From the NCBI GenBank assembly GCA_032207245.1, contig CM063502.1, positions 49,222,404 through 49,286,403 of the forward strand: a stretch of DNA of 64,000 nucleotides, read 5' to 3'. The stretch's first letter is position 1, and every line of letters begins with the position of its first letter. The notes beneath the pieces were generated by a model. It was not told the DNA's origin. It did no database searches and saw nothing but the letters and a program-made list of their open reading frames with translations. A program made the position numbers and the translations under genes. Source of the stretch: Pardosa pseudoannulata. Lineage: Eukaryota; Arthropoda; Arachnida; Araneae; Lycosidae. Of this stretch, positions 1 to 10,719 are shown piece by piece.

Positions 1-204
1 CTGGTTAGGCCCCTTCTTTGAGGGCGTAAACTGCAGCCCCAGTGTGGATCAATTTAGGTTAGGGGTTAAAAAGGGGAAAGCAAAAGGACACGGGATTTTT
101 TTTTGACTTCACTCAAGATTTGAAAACACCTGAGAATTTTCTCGGGGTGTCTTAGGGATTTTATACAAAATGCCTATATTTTTCCCGATCTAGTTTACTT
201 TTCC

Positions 205-205
<1 letters not shown>

Positions 206-239
<34 letters not shown>

Positions 240-327
240 ATATATATACAATTCGTATATGTATTATTAAACATATGCATGTATTTATACATATACACAT
301 ACATACATACACACATACACACACACA

Positions 328-391
<64 letters not shown>

Positions 392-400
392 ATTATATAT
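206..400. repeat. Compound microsatellite (AC)n / ACAT / (AT)n
   Basis: (AC)16 at 206-237, ACAT-type repeats around 290-328, then (AT)n at 330-388. Confidence 0.98.
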
Positions 401-564
401 GTAAAAATATATCAGGGGTATTTAAAACTGTTAAATAATTTTTAACAAATAATAAAACAAACGTTATTTTCAAATAAATTTTATCCCCTATTTGTTGTTA
501 GTGATCGTCTTGGTAATAACTGGACCTGGATCTGGATCTGTAATGTTTGGATTATAATTCTGTT

Positions 565-869
565 TTAAATGCTATGTCCATATTGTAAAAAGATCGCGCT
601 GTCTTTCAGCAGCGCGTCGTGTATTGAAAGAAGCACTAGTGTGTATAGAGATTCGAGAGAGTACGCATCTGTCGCGTAGGGCAGTTCATTAATTGAATAA
701 AATTTTGTTCTTGTTTTGTCGTTTAAGAAAGGTGTAAATATATATGTACTCTTACGAACTAACCGAGACAGTCCCCTTGGACCTGGTGAAAGCCTTTCGC
801 CAGGTCCAATAGATGCTTCGCAATATGCGACTAGTCCATGGCTAAGAGTAATATGGGAAGACAATTCCA
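565..869. other. Unassigned, moderately GC-rich segment upstream of the mariner remnant
   Basis: Open on the minus strand for 101 codons, but the translation matches nothing I recognise and overlaps the hairpin. It may be a further decayed part of the mariner or of another element. Confidence 0.25.
779..807. repeat. 29-nt near-perfect hairpin
   Basis: Arms GGACCTGGTGAAAG and CTTTCGCCAGGTCC pair over 14 positions with one G-T wobble and a single-base apex. It lies about 70 bp upstream of the mariner remnant. Function unknown. Confidence 0.6.
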
Positions 870-1320
870 TTCACTGGCAAAGTTACGGCGTCACTCTGTA
901 GGATGCACTGGGAAAACTTTTATTGATGACCTTTAGAAAGGAAAACAATCAACGGCGAATATTATGCGAATATATTTTATCATTTGAGTGGCAGAATCTG
1001 GAAAATAGAGCCGCAAATGGCGAAAAAAATATTTTGTTTTATCCAGGCAATGCTCTAGTTCACACACCCGTTATCACAACGGTCAAAATCAATGATTTAA
1101 GTCTTGAACTACTACCTCACGCTCTTTATTCGTCAGATTTAACCCCTTCAAATTATCTTCTGTTTCTAAACTTGAAGAAAATAGTTTGGTGATAAAAATT
1201 AAAGAGGTGGAGTCTGCAGTTGATGGCTATTTTAAGAAGCTTGAAGATTCCTACTACAAACAGGCCTTTCAAGCTATAGAATATTGCTGGATAAAGTGTA
1301 TCGAGCTGAAAGAAGACTAT
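870..1320 (+). pseudogene. mariner (DD34D) transposase remnant, C-terminal half
   Basis: Three reading frames must be combined to follow the family pattern. GKVTAS-like residues begin near 879, then TGKTFIDDL, then PGNALVHTPVITTVKIND, LLPHALYSSDLTPSNYLLF, and finally EVESAVDGYFKKLEDSYYKQ and WIKCIELKEDYI. In mariner transposases the second catalytic Asp lies in the HDNAxxH motif and the third in APSD. Here they are Gly (YPGNALVH) and Asn (TPSN), so the copy is dead even without its frameshifts (near 900, 930 and 1186). The N-terminal half and terminal inverted repeats were not recognised. The fragment runs straight into an (AT)n tract. Confidence 0.85.
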
Positions 1321-1343
1321 ATATATATTATATATATATATTT

Positions 1344-1378
<35 letters not shown>

Positions 1379-1384
1379 TATATA

Positions 1385-1435
<51 letters not shown>
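1318..1435. repeat. (AT)n microsatellite abutting the mariner 3' end
   Basis: Interrupted (AT)n begins exactly where mariner coding similarity ends (ELKEDY). Confidence 0.97.
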
Positions 1436-1437
<2 letters not shown>

Positions 1438-2880
1438 CTTAAGCATTTTATTTGTCTATTTAGTTTGTGCTTTGGGACTACACTAAATATTATATATGTA
1501 ATGAGACTGATTCTCGATTTCAGTCATGGCCATAAAAATGATACCGTTTAGCTATAGACCTTTATTAAGACAACTTTGAAGGACGGGTTACTTATAGGAA
1601 AACTGAATAACTAGCATAAATTATTACAAGATATTAACATTCAAATCTGTAAAATAACTCTAGAAAAATCTGTCTATGCGTGTATCTCCTTTTTATTTGG
1701 AAATTTCCTAAATTGTCCGCAAATGTAGGTTTATAATTAGGATTCTCTGACTAACCTGTAGATTCAATTTATTATTAAAAAGGGGAATAAAATGACGCAA
1801 TTTTTATTGATTCAAGTTTTAAAATGAGAATTTCCTTACAATATATCCCTGGGCAAAAAGAAACAACGAAGTAATTTATATATAACATAAAATTTTACAA
1901 AAATTTTAAGTAACAAATAATAATATATTTATACATAATTATACACAAAATAAAAATACATATATATATTTTATACAATAAAGACAATTACAAAGATATT
2001 ACGTGTGATAATAAATAAAAAAAATTGGCAAGTTATTTACATAATACATGGAAAATTATTGAAACTGCAATATGTATTATATTAATTTAATGGTTAAATA
2101 GCAAACAATTGATAATACTTATATTATTAATAATTTTAATAATATTTTCGCATTAATATAATAAGAGTCCCTATATTGTGGTGAAATATTTTTCTCATCC
2201 TTATTCTCAATAGTTATTTATAAACAAAAATAATTTTATTAGTAAATTTGCGTTAGTTATCTGTAAAATTAAGATATTCATGCTGTGAAATAATCTGTCT
2301 AGAGGTTAAAGATGCGTAAATTCTGATACAAAAGCGATGAGAAAGAAATAAATAGAAATTCAAAATGTGTAAATGTACATGTATATATGAGTATATAACA
2401 CAGGCCTGCGATGAAAAAAAATACAAGGGATGTGACATCTAAACTTAACGTATTTTTTAGTACTGATTTTGAAAAGAATCATTAAAAATGTCTATCACGT
2501 CACATTTTTTTGAAAAATTGAATTTTATGTGGTTTTTTATGAATATTTCTCACGTATTTTGCTTTCATACTTTCCTTCGTGTTTTGACATTTTACCGTGA
2601 TGAAACCCTCAAAATTACCCTTCTGTGGTAAACTAAAACAGCGCCATTAGTATTTTAGGGCTTTTAAAGCTTCAATGTTGATTCAGATCACCAATTAGAC
2701 AGATTCCTGGAAGCGCGCGATCCTGGGAAGAGCCTAGGAACGCGCAATGTCCCTCTTCATCATCCCTCCCTCCCATTGCAATCGCTGTTAACCTATAGCG
2801 ACGCTCGAATCCTTATCAGTGACCTCATGTAAGCACCAGTACTTAGTCTGTAAAAGAGGCAACTCATTTATTAGGCTCCA
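1436..2880. other. AT-rich intergenic sequence without recognisable genes
   Basis: No frame above 61 codons and nothing recognised. A slightly GC-richer patch at about 2690-2850 has two CGCG clusters but no further signal. Confidence 0.6.
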
Positions 2881-2882
2881 GA

Positions 2883-3991
2883 TTGAAAGAAAAAAAAAAC
2901 TTATTGGCCAAAGGAACCACTTTTTATTGGTACAGGAATCGTGAAAAGGAATTTATTCAGTATTTTGACGAAGACGAGAACCTCATTTATGGCTCAGATG
3001 TTCCTGGATTGATGAGAAAATTTAAGATTCCCTACAATAAAGATGAAAGGAGGCTTTTTATAGATTCGTGAAAAAGGAACCTTAAAGATGTCTTACTTCA
3101 TCAAGGAAACCAATGGGCGTCTGTGCCAGTTGAATACTCGGTGCATTTAAAAGAAAGGTATGAAAACCTAGCTCTCGTTCTCAACAAAATAAAATATGAA
3201 AACCACGGCTGGATCATTTGCAGTGATTTAAAAATCATCACATGCTTCTCGATCAAAAAAACGGGTATACAAAATTTCCGTGTTTTATTTGTGAGTGAGA
3301 CAGCCGTGACAAAACACAATATTGGGTCAGAAAAGATTGGCTCAAAAGACAGAATCTTGCGCCAGACACCAAAAATGTAATTCGAGAAAGCTTAGTTGAT
3401 CAAAATATATATATATATATATTACTACCCCCCTGCACATAAAATTAGGTGTTATGAAGCAGTTTGTTAAGGCTCTTCCAAAAGATGGTGAGTGCTTAAA
3501 ATATATGTGTAAAAAGTTTCCTGGATTTTCTGAAGCCATATTGAAAGAGGGAGTCTTCGTAGGACCAGACATCCAAAACTTATTAGGAATAACAAATTTG
3601 AGACAACTATGACATTAAAGGAAAGAGAAGCTTGGGTTGCTTTCAAAGATGTTGTGGAAAAATTTCTGGGCAATCACAAAGATCCTAAATTTAAAAGAAT
3701 TGCTGGCAACATGCTAGACAAATTTCAAGTGTTGGGCTGCTCCATGTGTGTAAAATTTCATTTCCTCCAATCGCATTTGGACTTTTTTCCCGAAAATTTA
3801 AGATCCGTCAGCGAAGAACAGGGAGAAGGTTCCACCAAGACATGAAGAGTATGGAGAGAAAATATCAAGGTAGGTGGAATAAAAATATGCTTGCCGACTA
3901 TTGTTGGATGTTAGCTAGAGATGAAGATAAGATTAAACATAAAAGAAGAACGTCAAAAAGAAATTTTAACGGAAAAAATGTACGTAACTAA
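2883..3991 (+). pseudogene. Degenerate copy of a multicopy arthropod element protein (C-terminal RFHQD...GRWN...ADYCW motif)
   Basis: Successive frames give one continuous protein pattern: FYWYRNREKEFIQYFDE, DVPGLMRKF, RRLFIDS, ENHGWIICSDLKI, KFPCFICE, QYWVRKDWL, LLPPLHIKLGVMKQFVKAL, CKKFPGFSEAILKEGVFVGP, FLGNHKDP, SHLDFFPENLRSVSEEQGE, RFHQDMKSMERKYQGRWN and MLADYCWMLARD. From memory this matches a high-copy, unnamed protein family in arthropod genomes (aphids, spiders) whose repetition suggests mobility; I know no biochemical function. Breaks: TGA at 3069-3071, a frameshift in an A-run near 3255, TGA at 3296-3298 where the family has Trp, a break near 3600, and a frameshift near 3830. An (AT)n tract lies inside it at about 3405-3421. 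Confidence 0.8.
3403..3422. repeat. Short (AT)n inside the degenerate element gene
   Basis: A short (AT)n tract falls between codons for VDQ and LLPPLHIKLG, which are nearly adjacent in the protein family as I recall it. Its reading as IYIYI keeps the frame. Confidence 0.8.
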
Positions 3992-4303
3992 ATTTAAATG
4001 TCTTTGTTTCGTATTGAGTTTCAAATATATTTCAAACTTAGATTTATTATATATAAACCTTAATAAAACGTAAAAACAGGTAGTTGGGATTTTTCTAGGA
4101 CTGTTTTTCTTATAAAATTAATGTAAAAAAATTTAATAACGAGGGAACTTTTTGCCTCGCCCTGGTGCAGCTCATGCGTTCTGGTTGCGATGGTTTTCAT
4201 TCTTTATATACAAAATGTATACATTTTTAATTTTAATTGTTGTTTAAAAATTAATATGCCTCATCATAAACAGATTAAATAAACTCACATGAATAGATAA
4301 AAC

Positions 4304-5121
4304 CAGGGCTTCGAACCGTAATTTTTTTTGTTCCGGTTTTCGTTCCGGTTCAACTAAAAAATTAATATCGGTTCAGTTCCGGTTTTCGATCCGCCAAAAA
4401 TAACGGTTTTCGGTTCAGTTCCGGTTTTCGCTCCGCCAAAAATAACTGTTTTCGTTTCAGTTCCAAATGAATAATTTCATTTTATGTATATTCTTATTTG
4501 TACTAAAAATATAATTCTATCATAAACAAAATTGTAATTCTATCAAAATTTAGAAGATTTTATTCTTTTTTTAATTGGTACACTATGTGAATTGATACAA
4601 ACAGCACGTACGATAAGAGCGGCGAGCATTGGCATTGTTATCCATTATCAAAATCGCATTTGACAACTAGGTTCATGATTACCCACATTCGTCGTTTGAC
4701 TCTCACATCGTGCACTTGGCCTTGCAATAATTATGTAAAAAATATATTATTTATTTAACATATGAAAATTGCCTAAATAATTGTAATTATTAATATATCT
4801 TCTAACGTGGTTTCACTGAGATTACTTCTGTTGTCTCGGAGAATAAATTTCAAACCTGAAAACGCTCTTTCAACACTAACTTGTGTAGCTGGAGCTGCCA
4901 AAACCACCATTGCAATCTTATACAAGTGCGGATATGTAATTATAAAGTTGACGTTAAATTAGAAAATATTGATAAGTTGGTAACAGTAACAAAATGACTG
5001 AAAGATATATCGAACCGAAATAAACCGATATTTTTTTCGGTTCAGTTCCGGTTTTCGTTCCTACCAAAATAACGGTTTTTTCCGGTTTCGGTTTTCGGTT
5101 CAGTTACGGTTCGAAGCCCTG
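4304..5121. mobile_element. 818-bp non-autonomous hAT element with TIRs and 8-bp target duplication
   Basis: The ends CAGGGCTTCGAACCGTAA and TTACGGTTCGAAGCCCTG are perfect inverted repeats of the CAGGG type common in hAT elements. They are flanked by GATAAAAC (4296-4303) and GATAAAAG (5122-5129), an 8-bp duplication with one change. Subterminal regions carry repeated CGGTTTTCGGTTCAGTTCCG-like units at both ends. A relic of the hAT transposase C-terminus lies inside on the minus strand. Confidence 0.9.
4787..4950 (-). pseudogene. hAT transposase C-terminal dimerisation domain relic
   Basis: On the minus strand the frame reads ITYPHLYKIAMVVLAAPATQ, then VSVERAFSGLKFILRDNRSN, then LSETTLEDILII and a stop. 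The P-x-T-x-x-x-x-E-R-x-F-S core followed by L(S)xxTLEDIL is the hallmark of the hAT C-terminal dimerisation domain. Nothing of the DDE core or BED finger remains, so the host element is a deletion derivative. Confidence 0.88.
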
Positions 5122-5385
5122 GATAAAAGCCACTGTTGCCAGTCAGTACAAGCTAACAGTTCAAGAGCACTGTTTCCATATATAGGACATTACCAGTAAT
5201 ATGTACATCAATTTTACAAAAAATCCTGACGTGATGGAAAATAATGGAAGTCATTTTCGAAATCAGCGTACCAAATAACTTAAAAATAAGAAAAAACTTC
5301 TCTTGTATTTTTCAAAAATTTCAATTTCGCACTGTGTAATATTAATTTTAGTTAAACGGACACATGCTAGTACTATATGTATATA

Positions 5386-5402
5386 TTTTATATATAATTA
5401 TT

Positions 5403-5484
<82 letters not shown>

Positions 5485-5524
5485 ATATATACATGTATAT
5501 ATATACATATATATAAATATATAT

Positions 5525-5568
<44 letters not shown>

Positions 5569-5578
5569 TATATATATG

Positions 5579-5632
<54 letters not shown>
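5386..5632. repeat. ~245-bp interrupted (AT)n microsatellite
   Basis: Almost pure AT/TA with occasional TATGTA and AAATAT interruptions. Confidence 0.98.
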
Positions 5633-5633
<1 letters not shown>

Positions 5634-7021
5634 GGGCGTGTGTTTATCAAATTATTGCGGTACAGAGATTCCCTTACGTTAGAACTCATGCCTCATCCCT
5701 ACTCCCCCTAGTATCTTGCATCTTTTCTCATTATTTAAAACAGAAAAATAACAGAGGGGGCGAGATAACGGGACCGTAATGACGAATTAACTTACATTAA
5801 AGCCATTTTTGCTTTCTGTAGGAAATAAAGGAAGTATTGTAACCGTGAATAATTTCAACTTTCAGGTTTCAACGGACGTATACATTTTGACAATTCTTGA
5901 ATTCATTTTGACCAGTTTCATCTTGACATCTGCACGTACGTGTATGTTTGTACTTATCTTCAATAACCAAATAACAATAAACAGTAAAAAATTGAAATTT
6001 TTTATTTGAGACTGTTATTACATCTAGTTCTGAATCTTTCTTTATGACTGCAAGCCGTACTCTATGAAACGAAAATTCTCAATATAACGGACATTAATGC
6101 TGCCGATAGTCGCCAGATGCCAGTACTCTTGATTTACTCATTGTTGAACGAATATTTGTATGAATTTTTAATGTTATTAAAAGCTAATGTTTTAGTAATC
6201 GTGTTTTCGAAGATCGTATCTAAAGTTTAAATAAAACAAGTTTAAATGAAATGTAGCAAAATATATGTATAATTTAATGCGGAAGGATGTCATCTGTTGT
6301 CTACATTAGATCATTATTTTCGTTGCATGGCATGCGGAAGAAAGGGATGTTATTAGAGCTTATTTTTCTAGAAAATAAATTGTATATTCACTTTACTATG
6401 GAATTCCCCCCCCTTCCGTTTATAATTAAGGAATCTTTCTCCCATTCGCTGTAAAAGATCACGTTGCAACTTGATTTCATCCTGGAATTACTGCAATTGA
6501 TCTTTTAACTCCTTAAAAAAGAAGAAAATCTCGATACTTTTGTAAACTTTGTATTTTAATATCTCGGGCAATATTTTTCCCCTACAGAGGCGTGTGACCT
6601 TTTGTGTTACGTTCTTAGGAGAGTTTTAACTGTTACTAAATATTATGAGAGAAAAGGAAGATATTGTAAAAGATAAAAATTTAGAGATTCTAACTTTTAC
6701 AAAATTGTATTTTTAACCTTAAAAAATTCGTAAAATGGATGCTTATCTGATATGAGGCACAATTTAATTAAATTTATATTTCTACGATCAATGATAGGGA
6801 AGAAAAGGGGCTAAGGACTTACACATGCACCATGTGTATGAGAATAAATCAGATTAAATTATTTGAAAAATAAAATTTATTAGGATATAAATTAAAAATT
6901 TATTAAGATTTTAAAAATAAATTTGTTAAATTTATTTCTATTAAGAATGAGAAAAACTTGTTGATGGTGGACTTATTTAAGCCTTATAATTCCCATTCAA
7001 TATAGTATGAGGTTTGAAAGT
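5633..7021. other. AT-rich sequence without recognisable genes
   Basis: A 66-codon frame at 5809-6009 is hydrophobic and T-rich and has no support as a gene. Nothing else recognised. Confidence 0.6.
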
Positions 7022-7025
7022 TTAA

Positions 7026-7253
7026 TCCCTTAACGTGCACGCTCGAGTTAACTCGAGCGCGTTAGACTGGTCAAACTGTCCGCACTCGAGATAATTCGAG
7101 TGGCGTTGCACTTTATGTTGCCATAATTTTTCATACTCGAATGCAATCGAGAATTAAAAATAACAATGTGAAAGAAAAAAAAAACAAACCAATCGCTTTA
7201 TTGATATTTATCATTTACATGGGATTGTAAGCTATAACACTTACTTGTTCAAG

Positions 7254-7301
<48 letters not shown>

Positions 7302-7386
7302 TAAATTTAACGTTATAAATTGTGTTTTTTACATAAAAAATTGATTTTTTTTGGCCAGCCTTTTTAAAAAACTGTGCATTAAGGGG
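7026..7386. mobile_element. TTAA-flanked MITE (piggyBac-like) with palindromic CTCGAG modules
   Basis: TTAA at 7022-7025 and 7387-7390 flank ends TCCCTTAACGTGCAC and its imperfect inverse TGCATTAAGGGG. TTAA targets with CCC-type ends are typical of piggyBac relatives. The left part contains an 18-bp perfect palindrome (7041-7058, core GAGTTAACTC) and a second CTCGAG-type palindrome at 7083-7102. An (AT)n run lies in the right part. No coding capacity. Confidence 0.72.
7256..7300. repeat. (AT)n inside the TTAA MITE
   Basis: About 44 bp of pure AT within the element at 7026-7386. Confidence 0.95.
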
Positions 7387-7390
7387 TTAA

Positions 7391-7947
7391 AGATTTTTAT
7401 AATTCCCCTGTTTATTTCTAATAACTCCCATTTAATTATACAAGAAATAATACTTAGAGATTTAAGATGATTTGATTATTATCTTCTAACAGCTAGAAAA
7501 AGTTGTGTTTAGTTTGTTTCACTTTTTACGCAACCGTTTTAGACTGTACTCTGAAGTTTTAAAATAAAATATCAGTTACATTGTCAGTATCATTTATTAA
7601 ATCCCCATTTGTAATTTTAAATAAAGTTAAATCAAACTGCAAAGCCCATAAAATATTAGAATGCTTTATGATAATCGTAAGAACTGAATATTATTTTAAA
7701 TTTGAAGAAGTAACATTTTGGAAAATGCACCATTAAAAATTAACGAGGAGGGTAAAAAATGCATAATAATTAAGAATATTTGTAACCTTTAATTTGAAAA
7801 TACAAATGGGTAATAAAAATTGAAGTGCTCGATAGTTTTGTGGCATAGATTGTAATAATTATTGAATGGGTAAGTTTTTTCAATTTTTTTCTTGGGTAAG
7901 TAAATGTCTCTCACTGGTACGACAAAATGTTCATTAGATGCAATATT
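7391..7947. other. AT-rich spacer, nothing recognised
   Basis: No open frame of note and no repeat match elsewhere in the window that I could see. Confidence 0.55.
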
Positions 7948-8863
7948 TCCTATATAATAATAGCCTAAGTTATCTATCCGCCTGTCCTCGAATTTATGAA
8001 GCGGTTGGACCTGGAATGGATAGAGGCATCCATATTATATTCTTGATGAGTTAGGGTTAGCAAAGTTCAAAAGCAGTGAAGTTTATCTTCTCCTAAATTA
8101 TCCATCCGATTCTAAAATAAATTGGTATAAATATGCTTTATACCACAGCGAAAGATACTGTCGTCTTTGAAACGTTCGAAATCCACCCCTTTCCCCCTTT
8201 TCGAGCGTTTAATGCCATTATTCCAAGCCCTATATTCCCTGGTCAAGAGCAAGCGATTAAGTTTATCAATTTATCACTTAATAGGTAAAAATATTTTTTT
8301 TTAGCAGTACGAAGTCATTCCTTTAACCATTTCATTTAATCATTTCTTATTTTAAATTATTTAAATATCGTCTGCATTATTTTCATACGTTTTATCACTG
8401 AACTTAGATATTACGCAAATAATTTTCTTTTATATTTGGCTTAAATATTAGATTAGGTACATATGTAATAATTTTAAATTTAATCATCGATTATTTTTGT
8501 TGCAATGAAAATTTAATCACCGGTATTAAAAATAAATTCTTTTCATAAACGTCTAGGAGTCTATTTCACGGACTATTAAATATCTAACGTTTAAGTTATA
8601 TAGCTTTGAAAATTAAGAAGTTTGTTCGTTTGTGTGCTTGTCTTTTATACATAACCACCTGGTTTGACTAAATGAATGCAACGGGATTCTAAACTACATT
8701 CACAGTAACTTTAGAGGAGTATGAAGATAAACAAATTATTGAGCTTGTACCAGATAATTCTCAGCCAAAAAACAAACCATTTTTTATCTGCCCCATAAGG
8801 TACTTTATAATTCTGGAAAATTATAAATTTTACTTATTCCGTCATATGACGAGTTAATGCTAG
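7948..8863 (+). mobile_element. Non-autonomous Helitron, copy 1 (916 bp)
   Basis: Homologous along its length to copies 2 and 3. It starts TCCTATATAATAATAGCC and ends in CTAG. The palindrome CGTCATATGACG (8840-8851) sits just before the end. The base after CTAG is T; the base before TC is T rather than the expected A. No Rep/helicase coding sequence. Confidence 0.85.
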
Positions 8864-9430
8864 TCTCACATAAAATTCAACTCTAGGGTTTGCAAGAAAG
8901 TATGGTATAACATAAAGACGTTTGATTAATTTGTTTTTAAGAATTATTAGACAAGGAACAATGTGAAGGCTTTAAACAGTTTTAAGAATACTCAAGGGTT
9001 GTGCTTACATAATGTACTTGTATACTGTGTGGTTTTAGTAAAATGTAAAAATTGACACATTGATGTCCTTTAGGAATCAATTATTCGTGATTTTAAGGCT
9101 GGAAAAATAAAATAGTGCATTATAGGAAATATGCAATAAAGATTACCATAATATCAAAGAATTTGATCAATATATTTTAAATAACTAGTACATATGAAAT
9201 AGTGTGAAAGTGTTACATAGCTTACTGAGTGATTATGCACGGAAAAAACTTATGATTTCATTATCCGTCAATCAGTTATATTTTGAGATGAACGGTGAAC
9301 TTAATTTGGGATACGATGATGCCAATTATGAAGATATTTGTGATTCTAAAGTGGAAAGAGGAGAGCATTTTATTATAGGAAATACTTCACAAAAACTTCC
9401 AGATTTAAGCTAATATTCGAACAAAACTCC
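8864..9430. other. AT-rich spacer
   Basis: A 69-codon frame at 9204-9413 (acidic, no recognisable motif) is not supported as a gene. Confidence 0.5.
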
Positions 9431-9479
9431 TTAAATTATATACCTATCCATTGGTTTGGAATTATCTGTCAAATATTTT

Positions 9480-9907
9480 CTTTCAGCGTAATTAACCAAG
9501 CACTGCGGGTAAGCAATTGTTGAGGGCATGGCAAATATATTTCTAATAGTCCCCATTTTATTGGTTGAGAAATCCTCGCAAAGAACAGTTGTTTTCGGGA
9601 ATTTCGAGGCTAAACGGAGGTGCAGAAAGAGAGCTGGAGCGCTCACTTTGATTCTGATGGATGTGAATTCGGCGAAGTTATTTATGGATTTAGAATAATT
9701 CGGCATCAAACAGAGCTCACGGAGCAGAAATCTTACGCCGTCGCACGCGACGAACAGAGATTTCAGTGTCTGGAACCGCCGTTCCATGGGGCACTGGAAC
9801 TGGGATTTCTTTGTTTCCTTTCCCTGTGACAAAGTTCATCCATTGCCTCCTTTTAACTGTGACGACAATAGAGCCACGCACGAACCCTGTAGGTGACTCC
9901 GAGATCA
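9480..9907. other. GC-richer, CpG-containing block of unknown nature
   Basis: Base composition differs sharply from the flanks, with CpG clusters near 9735-9750. Overlapping frames of 60-133 codons exist on both strands. The longest is the minus-strand frame 9431-9832. None resembles a known family. It could be a regulatory block, an exon of an unrecognised gene or an old repeat. Confidence 0.35.
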
Positions 9908-10560
9908 TTACTCTTAATCAAAGTGAAACAGAGCTCTTTCAGACAGGTATCAGGGCAAAATATTTGACTACGGATTCACGCATTGTTTTTTGCTTACTTT
10001 CACAGAAAGAAGCATTTCTTTTAGCCAAATGTGCGTATGATGGCTGGTTCACCTACCTGGATTAATGGCTCTTGGGAAAAAAATAAAAGGAAAATATTTA
10101 TTTTTACGCTATTCTAACCGGCGGTTAATGTTTGAATAAGTCTCTTGATAGTAAAGAGAAATTATTCCTGATCCATTTGTTTGAATTTTCACTTTATCTT
10201 TCTGATGCGTAAGTTAAAACTAACGTTCTCAGATGAAACAAATTTTTTTAACTTTTTAATCAAAGTGAAGCATAAATCTTTCAGACAGGTATCAGAACAA
10301 AATATTTGACTGTGAATTCATGCATTGTTTTTTACACAGAAAGAAGCATTTCTTTAAGATAAATGTGCGTGTGATGGCTGGTTCACCTAACTGGATTAAT
10401 GGCTCTATGTAAAAAACTAAAAGGAAAATATTTATATCCATGTTATTCTAACCGGCGGTAAGTCTCTTGATAGTAAAGAGAAATCAAGCCTGATAATTTT
10501 TCTATATACTTTCATACTGTCTTTCAGATTGCGTAAGTTAAAATTATCATTCAAGATTGA
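9908..10560. repeat. Tandem duplication, ~341-bp period, two diverged copies
   Basis: TTTCAGACAGGTATCAG, AGAAAGAAGCATTTCTTT, GATGGCTGGTTCACCTA, TTCTAACCGGCGGT and TCTCTTGATAGTAAAGAGAA occur in the same order in both halves (first near 9930-10165, second near 10280-10490). The copies differ by many substitutions and small indels. Confidence 0.88.
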
Positions 10561-10719
10561 TATAATTTAACTTTTACATAATCCAATAGTTTTATTACTC
10601 CATTAATGTAAATTAACTTCTTGAGTGTTAAATAGGATAAATTATTTCTATAGTGTCAGGACGAAATAAAGATGTGTTTTATCCGTTTTTTTTTTCAAAG
10701 AATTTTGGGGGATAGAATA

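Noticed and set aside
9431..9832. 133-codon minus-strand frame as a gene
   Set aside because: No recognisable motif and competing frames on the other strand; kept only as an unexplained composition block.
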